Origin: an uncultured Bacteroidia bacterium
GTDB taxonomy: Bacteria > Bacteroidota > Bacteroidia > Bacteroidales > UBA932
Direction: 5' to 3'
Length of the DNA stretch: 47,646 nt
Assembly (NCBI GenBank): GCA_902769525.1
Contig: CACXPG010000014.1
Location: 1 to 47,646 of the forward strand
The notes below the pieces were generated by a model. That model was given only the letters and a program-made list of their open reading frames with translations, did no database searches and was not told the origin of the DNA. Every line of letters begins with the position of its first letter. The stretch's first letter is position 1. Positions 25,949-34,053 of the stretch are shown piece by piece. A program made the translations under genes and the position numbers.

Positions 25949-27403
25949 CTATTCTTGTTTCATCTTGTTCAGTGCAGCGTTCAGGTTCCTCAGCGCTGTT
26001 GCCGGGTCGTTGTAGATCAGCGGTCCGGTTGCGCATCCGCTTTCACAGGCCATAACTTCCAGGAACGGCGACGGTGCCTTGCCGGTCTTGGCAATGCCCT
26101 TGAGAAGGGCTATGTTCTTCTTGTCCAGATTGGCTATCGGAGTGGCCTTGAGCTGCTCGTCCTTGAGAATGTACTTGACGGCTCCGATCACGCCTCCGCT
26201 CTGGGCGAATCCGTGTGCGGCCTTGTAGCTGTGGACCTCCGGAGTGAAAGGCTCAACGGTTTCAAAGTCAATGTGGAGGCCTGCAAACACACTGCCTATC
26301 TCCTCAAAAGTGATGGCTATGTCGGTGTCGGGGTTATCCCTGACTTCTTTCTTCTTGGCAAGGCAAGGGCCCACGAACACTATCTTGGCGTCCGGATGCT
26401 TCTTCTTCGCGATTTTTGCGGTGTAGTACATCGGCGAACCTGTAGAAGAAACATAAGGAGCCATTTCAGGAAGGTGCTTTCTTACAAGCTCTATCCAGGA
26501 AGGGCAGCAGCTGGTTGTCATGAAAGGCTGGCCCTCGGCGATTTTCTCTTTCAGTTCCGCGGCTTCTGTGGAAGTGGTTTCCATAGCTCCCTGGGCAACT
26601 TCTATCACATCTTTGAATCCCAGAGACTTGATTGCCCCGTAAACTTTTTCCATCGGCACATCCTTGAACTGCGACAGTATGGCCGGAGCCACGATTGCCA
26701 CCATCTCCTGTCCGTCCTTCATTCCCTGAAGCACGTCGAATATCTGGCTGACCTCGAATATCGCTCCGAACGGGCAGGCGTTGATGCACTTTCCGCAGTA
26801 GATGCACTTGCTCTCGTCAACATGCTCGATGTTGTTCTCGTCCTTGGAAATGGCTTTGAGAGGGCAGGCCTCCTCGCAAGGTACAGGAATGTAAACGATT
26901 GCGTGGTAAGGGCAGCTCTGCTGGCATTTTCCGCAGCTGATGCAAAGGTCGTGGTCTATCTCGGCATGGCCTTTTTTATTGAAGAAAATGGCATTCTTCG
27001 GGCAGTTCATGTAGCAGGTTCTGGCTACGCAGCCGCGGCACAGGTTAGAAACCTCGTAGCTTGTCTTCACGCAGGAAGAGCAGGCTTCGTCAATTACGCA
27101 CATCAGGTTTTTCTTGCGGTGCGGGTCTTTGCGCTTGAGAGCCTGGTCTGCATACCAGGAAAGCGGTGTAAGCTCGTCTGTCTCGTCATACATGTCAAAT
27201 CCCATAAGAGGGAAGCTCTTGTATTTCCAGACGGCCCTTTCCTTGTGGATGCAGCATCGTCCGAGCACTTTCTGCCCGTTTCTCGGACTAAGTTCCAGAG
27301 GGAGACGGTCTATGTGTTCAACCAGTCTTCCTTCACTCCACAGTTCAACCAATCTTGCCAGGAGAGCCTGGCGTACAATCATTACATTGTTAGCAAATGC
27401 CAT
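25949..27403 (-). CDS. Monomeric [FeFe]-hydrogenase, group B-like
   Basis: A 484-residue iron-sulfur protein with ferredoxin-type clusters CxxCxxCxxxC at Cys154-164 and Cys200-210, and another cysteine cluster at 122-134. The H-cluster domain has all three loops: L1 TTSCCPSW (Cys299/300), L2 FVGPCLAKK (Cys347) and L3 EVMACESGCATG (Cys453, Cys457). The GPCLAKK form of L2 (not MPCxxK) marks the poorly characterised group B enzymes of anaerobes. It may make H2 from reduced ferredoxin or act as a redox sensor; activity is unproven. No maturase genes (hydEFG) are in the window. It follows the GH18 gene by 12 bases and precedes parE by 3. Confidence 0.87.
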   Translation of the reverse strand: MAFANNVMIVRQALLARLVELWSEGRLVEHIDRLPLELSPRNGQKVLGRCCIHKERAVWKYKSFPLMGFDMYDETDELTPLSWYADQALKRKDPHRKKNLMCVIDEACSSCVKTSYEVSNLCRGCVARTCYMNCPKNAIFFNKKGHAEIDHDLCISCGKCQQSCPYHAIVYIPVPCEEACPLKAISKDENNIEHVDESKCIYCGKCINACPFGAIFEVSQIFDVLQGMKDGQEMVAIVAPAILSQFKDVPMEKVYGAIKSLGFKDVIEVAQGAMETTSTEAAELKEKIAEGQPFMTTSCCPSWIELVRKHLPEMAPYVSSTGSPMYYTAKIAKKKHPDAKIVFVGPCLAKKKEVRDNPDTDIAITFEEIGSVFAGLHIDFETVEPFTPEVHSYKAAHGFAQSGGVIGAVKYILKDEQLKATPIANLDKKNIALLKGIAKTGKAPSPFLEVMACESGCATGPLIYNDPATALRNLNAALNKMKQE

Positions 27404-27415
27404 ATATTGAATTAT

Positions 27416-28600
27416 TTACGGGGTCATTACTGCATTCCATACGGCTGTACGGAGAGTGCCTTTCAAATCGTCCTGGTCATATTCCCAGTACATCAGTCCG
27501 AGCATGCCCTTCTTCCTTATCCACTCTCCTTTTATGCCGATGCTCTTAGGATTGTCATATCCCATGTAGAACACTCCCTGCATTGTTTCCACGTAGGCGC
27601 AGTTTGCAGTAGCGTCCCACTTGTTCCTCCTGTATTTCTTAGGGTCAAGAGTGAGGATGTTCTTGTATGAGATTGCTGTAGGAGAAGTGCTGAATGAATG
27701 TCTGCCGTAGAAAGGAATTCCGAGAACAAGCTTGTTGGGAGCTACTCCAGCATTCAGGTAGGCGTTCACCGCACGATTGCAGTCTCTGTAAGCTCTGGTG
27801 TCGGCGAGGGCTGAATGGTGATGCGGAGCCTCGTCAAAGTCGTAGCACATGATATTCACATAGTCCACATACTGGTCCATGCCTTTGATGTCGACATATC
27901 TGTAACCGCCTCCGGAAACAGTCTGCTTGTCAAAGCAGTAGCCTGCGTAAGATATTTCATATTTGTCTCCCAGGGTTTCCCTTAGTTGCTTGACGAGCTT
28001 CACGTAGTTTTCCGTGTCACAGGTTACGTCGCAGGCGGCACCGCTCCAGCTCAGTCCAGGGAACTCCCAGTCCAGGTCTATTCCGTCAATGCCGTAATCC
28101 TGGAGGAACTTGAGACAGTCATCGGCGAACCTCTTCATGTTGTCCTCGCTTTTGCACAGAGCGGAGAAACTTCCGCCCTGCCTGTTGTCGGAATTGGTGA
28201 CTCCGTGAGTGAAACTCAGGCAAATCTTCAGATTAGGGTAGAGCTTTTTCAGGTTGACGATATTCTGGAATCTTGCCTTGCTTCCCTGAAGGTCAAACTT
28301 CTTGTAGATTCCGTCCACCATATAAAGTTCTGCAAACGCATAGTTGATATGGGTCAATACGCTTGCGTCAGGAATCAGGCTTCCGTAATATGTGACATAG
28401 GCGGTCACGTGCCTGCCGTCGTCAATTCTGGCATTCGGGGCAACCGAAGGCTCGTTGATAGGAGGGTCTATTTCTTCTACCGGCTTTGAAGGCTCCGGAT
28501 CCAGCGGTTTCTCACTTTCACTTCCTCCACCGCCTCCACCGCAGGCTGTCGTGAACAATGCAATAACTGAAGCAAATGCCCAAAATCTGAACTTTTTCAT
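27416..28600 (-). CDS. GH18 glycoside hydrolase lipoprotein (paralogue 1)
   Basis: A lipoprotein: MKKFRFWAFASVIALFTTAC, lipobox Cys20, then a Gly-rich and Pro/Glu linker (21-55). A GH18 barrel follows with the complete catalytic motif DGIDLDWEF (Asp172, Asp175, Asp177, acid Glu179), substrate-binding INYAFAE and a C-terminal LGLMYWEYDQDD. Family knowledge: GH18 cleaves beta-1,4-GlcNAc linkages in chitin or the chitobiose core of N-glycans; which of these cannot be told here. ATG at 28600 is chosen because the signal peptide starts there. It is about three-quarters identical to the gene at 29.1-30.3 kb. A -7 box lies about 25 bases upstream of the start. Confidence 0.88.
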   Translation of the reverse strand: MKKFRFWAFASVIALFTTACGGGGGGSESEKPLDPEPSKPVEEIDPPINEPSVAPNARIDDGRHVTAYVTYYGSLIPDASVLTHINYAFAELYMVDGIYKKFDLQGSKARFQNIVNLKKLYPNLKICLSFTHGVTNSDNRQGGSFSALCKSEDNMKRFADDCLKFLQDYGIDGIDLDWEFPGLSWSGAACDVTCDTENYVKLVKQLRETLGDKYEISYAGYCFDKQTVSGGGYRYVDIKGMDQYVDYVNIMCYDFDEAPHHHSALADTRAYRDCNRAVNAYLNAGVAPNKLVLGIPFYGRHSFSTSPTAISYKNILTLDPKKYRRNKWDATANCAYVETMQGVFYMGYDNPKSIGIKGEWIRKKGMLGLMYWEYDQDDLKGTLRTAVWNAVMTP

Positions 28601-28624
28601 GTCTGAAATTTTTATGATATCTGT

Positions 28625-28632
28625 CAAAAATA
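28625..28632 (-). promoter_or_regulatory. -7 element upstream of GH18 paralogue 1
   Basis: On the minus strand TATTTTTG fits TAnnTTTG; TTTA stands exactly 19 bases upstream (28652-28655) as a three-of-four -33 box. It could drive the whole run GH18-hydrogenase-parE-efflux, since no other promoter was found within that run. Confidence 0.5.
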
Positions 28633-28665
28633 GCAATTATTCCGCAAATAATAAAATCAAAGATT

Positions 28666-29034
28666 TTATCTGAATACGAAATACACCGCTCCGATCAGCA
28701 GGAAGAATGCAATCAGATGATTGTAGTTGAAAGTCTGGGTCTTGAAAAATATCAGCGAGAATATCACGAATATCATAATTGTCACCACTTCCTGGATAAC
28801 CTTCAGCTGGACAAGGGAGAACGGTCCTCCAAGGTCCTTGAATCCGATTCTGTTGGCCGGTATCATAAAGCAGTACTCGAAGAACGCGATGCACCAGCTG
28901 ATCAGAATGATGCCGAAAAGCCCCCACTTAGGAAGTAGAGTGTTGGTCTTGAATTTAAGCTGGCCGTACCAGGCCAAAGTCATGAAGCTGTTGGAAACAA
29001 TCAACAGCAGTATGGTAAGCAATCCTCTGCCCAT
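28666..29034 (-). CDS. DUF486 (DMT-family) membrane protein
   Basis: A 122-residue protein with four TM helices: about 5-22, 36-54 (WGLFGIILISWCIAFFEYCF), 82-99 (VVTIMIFVIFSLIFF) and 104-121. The segment WGLFGIILISWCIAFFEYCF and the following MIPANRIGFKDLGGPFSLVQ are characteristic of DUF486, a four-helix relative of drug/metabolite transporters. Function is unknown. It stands alone between two near-identical GH18 genes and has its own -7 box, so it is a separate unit that splits the paralogue pair. Confidence 0.87.
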   Translation of the reverse strand: MGRGLLTILLLIVSNSFMTLAWYGQLKFKTNTLLPKWGLFGIILISWCIAFFEYCFMIPANRIGFKDLGGPFSLVQLKVIQEVVTIMIFVIFSLIFFKTQTFNYNHLIAFFLLIGAVYFVFR

Positions 29035-29059
29035 TTTCTGTCTGATTTAAAAACGGGCG

Positions 29060-29067
29060 CAAATATA
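29060..29067 (-). promoter_or_regulatory. -7 element for the DUF486 gene
   Basis: TATATTTG on the minus strand, about 25 bases upstream of the DUF486 ATG and downstream of the GH18 paralogue 2 stop. The -33 site is weak. Confidence 0.5.
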
Positions 29068-29092
29068 TTAAAGAATCAGTTACGATGTCTAC

Positions 29093-30274
29093 CTAAGGAG
29101 TCATCACAGCATTCCAGACGGCAGTCCTCAGAGTGCCCTTGAGGTCGTCATCATCATATGACCAGTACATAAGGCCGAGCAGACCTTTCTGGCGGATCCA
29201 GTCTCCTTTTATCGCAATGCTCTTTGGGTTGTCATATCCAAGGAAGAATTCTCCCTGCATGGTTTCCACATAAGGGCATTTGGCTCTAGAGTCCCACTTG
29301 TTGCGGCGGTATTTCTTAGGGTCGAGATTGAGTATGCTTTTGTATGAGATCGCGGTAGGGGACGTGCTGAATGAGTGCCTTCCGTAAAACGGGATACCGA
29401 GAACTATCTTATTTGGAGAAACCCCCGCTTTGAGGTAGGATTTCAAGGCACGGTTGCAGTCGCTGTAGGCTCTTGTGTCAGACAGGGCTGACTGGTGATG
29501 AGGAGCCTCGTCAAGGTCGTAGGTCATTACGTTGACGTAATCCACATAAGGGTCCATTGCCGCAATGTCGTTGAAAATGTAGCCTCCGTTGGAAGGATAC
29601 TTGTCCATGCAGTAACCGCAGTATGAAAGGGTGTACTTGTTTCCCAGCACCTCCCTTAACTTCTTGACCAGCTTGACATAGTTGTCGGTATCGCAAGTAA
29701 CGTCCGAAGCGGCTCCGCTCCAGGACAGGCCCGGAAACTCCCAGTCAAGGTCAATTCCGTCGAGATTGTAATCCTGAAGGAATTTCAGGCAGTCATCGGC
29801 AAATCTCTGCATATTGTCTTCGCTCTTGCAAAGCGCCGAGAAGCTTCCTCCCTGCCTGTTGTCCGAATTCTCCACGCCGTGGGAGAAGCAAATGCATATT
29901 TTGAGGTCAGGATAGGTCTTTTTCAGATCCACGATGCTCTTAAACCTCGACTTGCTTCCCTGAAGGTCGAATTTCTTGTAAACTCCGTCAACCATATAAA
30001 GTTCGGCAAAGGCGTAGTTGATGTGAGTGACTATGCGGGCATCCGGAATCAGGCTCCCGTACCATGTTACGTAAGCAGTTACATGGCGCCCGTCATCGAT
30101 ACGGGGATTCGGAGCCACTATAGGCTCGTAGATAGGAGGGTCAACTTCCTGTGCCGGCGGAGTTACGGGGGTTTCCGGCTCCAGCGGGTCATCGCCGTTT
30201 CCGCTTCCGCCTCCGCAGGAAGCTAGAGCAAGGCAGGCAGCAGCCAGTGCTGGCAAAAATCTGAATATGTTCAT
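29093..30274 (-). CDS. GH18 glycoside hydrolase lipoprotein (paralogue 2)
   Basis: A 393-residue lipoprotein with the same architecture as the gene at 27.4-28.6 kb: signal MNIFRFLPALAAACLALASC (lipobox Cys20), a Gly/Pro/Glu linker, then a GH18 barrel with DGIDLDWEF (acid Glu179). The last 20 residues of the two proteins, from DLKGTLRTAV to MTP, are identical. Differences cluster in the linker and near residue 210-225 (KYPSNGGYIFNDIAAMDPYV). It follows the esterase gene by 21 bases, so both are probably co-transcribed and act on the same host or dietary glycan. Substrate not determined. Confidence 0.88.
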   Translation of the reverse strand: MNIFRFLPALAAACLALASCGGGSGNGDDPLEPETPVTPPAQEVDPPIYEPIVAPNPRIDDGRHVTAYVTWYGSLIPDARIVTHINYAFAELYMVDGVYKKFDLQGSKSRFKSIVDLKKTYPDLKICICFSHGVENSDNRQGGSFSALCKSEDNMQRFADDCLKFLQDYNLDGIDLDWEFPGLSWSGAASDVTCDTDNYVKLVKKLREVLGNKYTLSYCGYCMDKYPSNGGYIFNDIAAMDPYVDYVNVMTYDLDEAPHHQSALSDTRAYSDCNRALKSYLKAGVSPNKIVLGIPFYGRHSFSTSPTAISYKSILNLDPKKYRRNKWDSRAKCPYVETMQGEFFLGYDNPKSIAIKGDWIRQKGLLGLMYWSYDDDDLKGTLRTAVWNAVMTP

Positions 30275-30295
30275 AGATCAAAAAAAGTTGTGATG

Positions 30296-31810
30296 TTAAC
30301 CCTGTCCCTGGCTCTTTGGCCTCTGGCCTTTGACGGCAGGGGAAATGTTCAGTTCACGGCTGTAGGTAAACGTTTTGCGATCTGTCACAATAATCTTTCC
30401 CTCGGCGATATACATAGTAAGCAGCTCTCGCTCGTATTCTTTTGTGCCGCCATCAGGCAAAAGTGTTGGAAGATGCGGGCCGTTGTCATCCAGAAGAGCC
30501 TCCCTTACCTGGTCCGGAATCTCCAGGATGAACCTCACCCTTCCGTTCTGGTCGCAGACCTGGATGCCGATATCGGTGAGAACAAACAAATTGCCCTTTG
30601 AGTCAAAAACCATAGGCCCTTTTGAAACGAGAGTATTGCCATAAGAATGGAGCCAATAAAACCTCTGGTCGTAGATGTGAGGACTCTTGTCTCCGTTGAT
30701 TGCCTGCCACAGGCAATTGCTTTCGCTCTCATTATAGAAGAAGCTCTTTTCCAGGGCCGTGAAACTGTCGTCAGGATAAACGGCGCTGTAGTATGTGCGG
30801 CTGTTGCTGCGTCTGGATTGTCTTCCTTGGGCAATTGCTTCTATAGTGAACGCATCTGGCATTCTCTTGTCAATTTCCTCTTCCTTCACCCACTGCTCTT
30901 TGCCGCAGGATGAAAGGCTGCCGTAAGGAGTCTTTTCCCCATCGCGATAAAGATACTTGTTCAGGAAATCGTTCTGGGTGATTCCGGCCTTGACTGGTTC
31001 AGGATAACCTCCCCAAAGCCAGATCATAACCTCCTCGAAGATTACGGCTGCGCGGTTTCCGGAATGCTTTTCGTCCGACCAGTCGTACTTGGTGTCGTAG
31101 CCTGCAAAATCCAGGGCTGTGGACAGCATCTGGTTGGCTTCATACCAATGTCCGAAGGTGGCGTTCCACACGTCCTGGCTTCCGTCCTGAAGGCAGATCC
31201 TCAGTGGCTTCGGCTCGCATTTGCGCACAAACACCTGAAGGTCGTTGCCGCCCCTCATACTGACGAAGGTTCCAACTCCACTGTAAACCCTGCGGAAAAG
31301 GTCTGGCCTCATCCACGCGGCGTTGAAGGCGGCTATTCCGCCGCTCGAAAGCCCGAAGATGGCCCTCTGGTCAGGATTCTTTGAAACTTTTACTCCGGCT
31401 TCTTTCTCGACGAACGGAACTATCTCCGTGTCAAGGAATTCGGCAAACCTTCCGTCGGTAAAGTCAAATTCATTTGAACGGTTGTAGCGGATGACATTCC
31501 CGTCCTTTCCCCTGATAACTCCCGGCTGGACGAAAATGCCTATGGTAACCGGCATCTTGCCCTCTGCGATAAGCTTGTCAAAGACCTTCGGGGCGTTGCA
31601 GGTGATACCGTCAAGCCCGATGAAAAGGCAGGCCGGTTCCTTGCCCTCATATTGCTCGGGGATATAGACCTTGACGTTCCTCTCTGTTCCCGGATACAGG
31701 TCCATAGACGTCTTGTATTCAAGCGATATGATCTTTCCCTGCCCAAAGGCGAAAGCGCTGCAGAGCATCGTCGCCGAGGCAAATACTGTTGCAAGAATCC
31801 TTAGTTTCAT
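30296..31810 (-). CDS. Secreted CE1-type esterase with C-terminal propeller-like region
   Basis: A signal peptide (about residues 1-22) is followed by an alpha/beta-hydrolase of the esterase D/CE1 group (about 25-275). The nucleophile is Ser155 in IFGLSSGGIA, the acid is probably the Asp in LQDGSQDVW, and the base is the His in DEKHSGNR. The C-terminal part (about 320-500) contains GNLFVLTDIGIQVCDQNGRV, which resembles an SMP-30/gluconolactonase beta-propeller. The fusion suggests de-esterification of a sugar or lactone-type substrate. It is located upstream of GH18 paralogue 2 on the same strand. The esterase half is clear; the propeller assignment is tentative. Confidence 0.8.
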   Translation of the reverse strand: MKLRILATVFASATMLCSAFAFGQGKIISLEYKTSMDLYPGTERNVKVYIPEQYEGKEPACLFIGLDGITCNAPKVFDKLIAEGKMPVTIGIFVQPGVIRGKDGNVIRYNRSNEFDFTDGRFAEFLDTEIVPFVEKEAGVKVSKNPDQRAIFGLSSGGIAAFNAAWMRPDLFRRVYSGVGTFVSMRGGNDLQVFVRKCEPKPLRICLQDGSQDVWNATFGHWYEANQMLSTALDFAGYDTKYDWSDEKHSGNRAAVIFEEVMIWLWGGYPEPVKAGITQNDFLNKYLYRDGEKTPYGSLSSCGKEQWVKEEEIDKRMPDAFTIEAIAQGRQSRRSNSRTYYSAVYPDDSFTALEKSFFYNESESNCLWQAINGDKSPHIYDQRFYWLHSYGNTLVSKGPMVFDSKGNLFVLTDIGIQVCDQNGRVRFILEIPDQVREALLDDNGPHLPTLLPDGGTKEYERELLTMYIAEGKIIVTDRKTFTYSRELNISPAVKGQRPKSQGQG

Positions 31811-31831
31811 AATGTCAGGTGTTTGTCAATA

Positions 31832-31839
31832 CAAATATA
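31832..31839 (-). promoter_or_regulatory. -7 element for the esterase/GH18 unit
   Basis: TATATTTG on the minus strand, directly after the T-run of the mutB terminator and about 20 bases before the esterase ATG. Confidence 0.55.
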
Positions 31840-31872
31840 AAAAAAGGATGCCGCAAAAACTACGGCATCCTT
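31838..31872 (-). terminator. Rho-independent terminator of mutAB
   Basis: On the minus strand AAGGATGCCG-N9-CGGCATCCTT forms a perfect 10-bp stem followed by a run of seven T. It stands about 20 bases after the mutB stop. Its T-run runs straight into the -7 box of the next unit. Confidence 0.9.
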
Positions 31873-31894
31873 AATTTCAGGCAATGGGCCAGGA

Positions 31895-34039
31895 TTATTT
31901 CTCGAACCTCTGGTTGAGAAGCTCCATCATCTTGATTACAGAGTAGGAGATTCTTGTTCCAGGGCCGAAGATAGCGGCTGCACCTGCCTTGTAGAGAGCG
32001 TCATAGTCCTGTGCAGGGATAACTCCGCCGGCTACAACTATGATGTCCTCTCTTCCAAGCTTCTTCAGTTCCTTGATAATCTGAGGAACGAGAGTCTTGT
32101 GGCCTGCTGCCAGAGAGGAAACGCCAACGATGTGGACGTCGTTCTCGACAGCCTGCTTTGCAGCTTCCGCCGGGGTCTGGAACAGAGGTCCCATATCCAC
32201 GTCGAATCCGCAGTCTGCATAACCGGTGGCGACAACCTTTGCGCCACGGTCGTGACCGTCCTGTCCAAGCTTGGCAACCATGATACGAGGCTGTCTTCCT
32301 TCCTTCTTGGCGAACTCGGCAACCATCTTCTTTGCCTTCTCGAACTCGCTGTCCTTCTTTACTTCTGATGAGTAAACACCTACATTCATACGGATCTTTG
32401 CTGTGTATCTTCCAACTACCTCTTCGCAAGCGTCGGAAATCTCTCCCAGAGATGCCCTTGCCTTAGCGGCCTCGACTGCAAGTGCCAGAAGGTTGCCCTT
32501 CTTGGTCTTTACGCACTCGGTGATAGCGGCCAGACACTGTTTAACTTTTTCGTTGTCTCTTGTCTTGTAGAGTTTCTCCAGACGAGCAACCTGCTGCTGG
32601 CGAACCTTGGTGTTGTCGATGTCAAGGATCTTGATAGGGTCCTCGTGCTCGAGACGGTAGCGGTTCAGACCGATGATGGTCTCCTCGCCGGAGTCGATTC
32701 TTGCCTGCTTTCTTGCAGCGGCTTCCTCGATTCTCAGTTTAGGAATACCGGTCTCGATGGCCTTTGCCATACCTCCGAGTTTCTCGACTTCCTGGATATG
32801 TTCCCAAGCCTTGTGAGCCAGCTCGTTGGTCAGGCTCTCGATGTAGTATGAACCTGCCCAAGGGTCGATAGAGCGGCAAACCTGAGTCTCCTGCTGGATG
32901 TAGATCTGGGTGTTACGCGCGATACGTGCGGAGAAGTCTGTCGGCAGAGCGATAGCCTCGTCCAGAGCGTTGGTGTGCAGACTCTGGGTGTGTCCCAGGG
33001 CTGCTCCCATTGCCTCGATGCAGGTTCTTGCAACGTTGTTGAAAGGATCCTGCTCGGTAAGGCTCCATCCTGAAGTCTGGCAGTGAGTTCTAAGGCTGAG
33101 GCTCTTAGGGTTCTCAGGATTGAACTGCTTGACGATCTTTGCCCAGAGCATTCTGGCTGCCCTCATCTTTGCAATCTCCATGAAGTGGTTGGTTCCGATT
33201 GCCCAGAAGAATGAAAGTCTAGGAGCGAACTTGTCTACAGGGATGCCAGCCTTGATACCGGTACGGAGATATTCCAGACCGTCTGCCAGGGTGTAGGCCA
33301 TCTCGATGTCGTTGGTTGCACCTGCTTCCTGCATGTGGTAACCGGAAATGGAGATGGAGTTGAACTTAGGCATATACTGGGAAGTGTAGGCGAAGATGTC
33401 GCCGATGATTCTCATACTGAACTCAGGAGGGTAGATGTAGGTGTTACGTACCATGAACTCCTTGAGGATGTCGTTCTGGATTGTACCGGCCATCTCCTCG
33501 AGCTTCACTCCCTGCTCCAGACCTGCCACGATGTAGAAGGCCATGATAGGGAGAACGGCTCCGTTCATAGTCATGGATACTGACATCTTTCCAAGAGGAA
33601 TCTGGTCGAAGAGGATTTTCATATCCTCTACGGAGCAGATGCTCACGCCAGCCTTTCCGACATCGCCGACAACTCTTGGGTTATCAGCGTTGTATCCTCT
33701 ATGGGTAGGGAGGTCGAACGCTACGGAAAGACCCTTCTGGCCGGCGGCCAGGTTCCTTCTGTAGAACGCGTTTGACTCTTCTGCGGTGGAGAAACCTGCG
33801 TACTGGCGTACGGTCCAAGGCTTCTGGACATACATCGTGCTGTAAGGTCCTCTCAGGAAAGGAGCCACACCTGCAGCATAATGCAGATGCTCCATTCCTT
33901 CCAGGTCTTTTGCAGTGTAGTTGGTCTTCACTGCTATCTTCTCAGGGGTATTCCAAAGAACTTCCTTCTTTGCTGCACCCTTCTTTGCTGCAGGTTTTGC
34001 AGCTGACTTATATACTAAATCGTTGAATTTTGGACGCAT
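31895..34039 (-). CDS. mutB: Methylmalonyl-CoA mutase large subunit
   Basis: The catalytic subunit: adenosylcobalamin-dependent interconversion of succinyl-CoA and methylmalonyl-CoA, part of propionate formation in Bacteroidales. ATG at 34039 ([11 protein letters not shown]) follows a good GGGGAGGAAAAGTT leader; a longer frame overlaps mutA with no homology. Residues 12-25 are an unusual Ala/Lys-rich linker. The barrel carries [20 protein letters not shown] and [12 protein letters not shown]. The C-terminal B12 domain has DGHDRG with His596 as lower cobalt ligand, plus the GVSSLAAGH and VVAGGVIP loops. At 714 residues it is complete. It is 14 bases after mutA and followed by a strong terminator. 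Confidence 0.97.
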   Translation of the reverse strand: MRPKFNDLVYKSAAKPAAKKGAAKKEVLWNTPEKIAVKTNYTAKDLEGMEHLHYAAGVAPFLRGPYSTMYVQKPWTVRQYAGFSTAEESNAFYRRNLAAGQKGLSVAFDLPTHRGYNADNPRVVGDVGKAGVSICSVEDMKILFDQIPLGKMSVSMTMNGAVLPIMAFYIVAGLEQGVKLEEMAGTIQNDILKEFMVRNTYIYPPEFSMRIIGDIFAYTSQYMPKFNSISISGYHMQEAGATNDIEMAYTLADGLEYLRTGIKAGIPVDKFAPRLSFFWAIGTNHFMEIAKMRAARMLWAKIVKQFNPENPKSLSLRTHCQTSGWSLTEQDPFNNVARTCIEAMGAALGHTQSLHTNALDEAIALPTDFSARIARNTQIYIQQETQVCRSIDPWAGSYYIESLTNELAHKAWEHIQEVEKLGGMAKAIETGIPKLRIEEAAARKQARIDSGEETIIGLNRYRLEHEDPIKILDIDNTKVRQQQVARLEKLYKTRDNEKVKQCLAAITECVKTKKGNLLALAVEAAKARASLGEISDACEEVVGRYTAKIRMNVGVYSSEVKKDSEFEKAKKMVAEFAKKEGRQPRIMVAKLGQDGHDRGAKVVATGYADCGFDVDMGPLFQTPAEAAKQAVENDVHIVGVSSLAAGHKTLVPQIIKELKKLGREDIIVVAGGVIPAQDYDALYKAGAAAIFGPGTRISYSVIKMMELLNQRFEK

Positions 34040-34053
34040 AACTTTTCCTCCCC

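Noticed and set aside
25127..27670. 847-codon open frame on the plus strand
   Set aside because: It is antisense to parE and the hydrogenase-like gene, shows no domain, and follows from their codon composition. The minus-strand genes have complete motifs.
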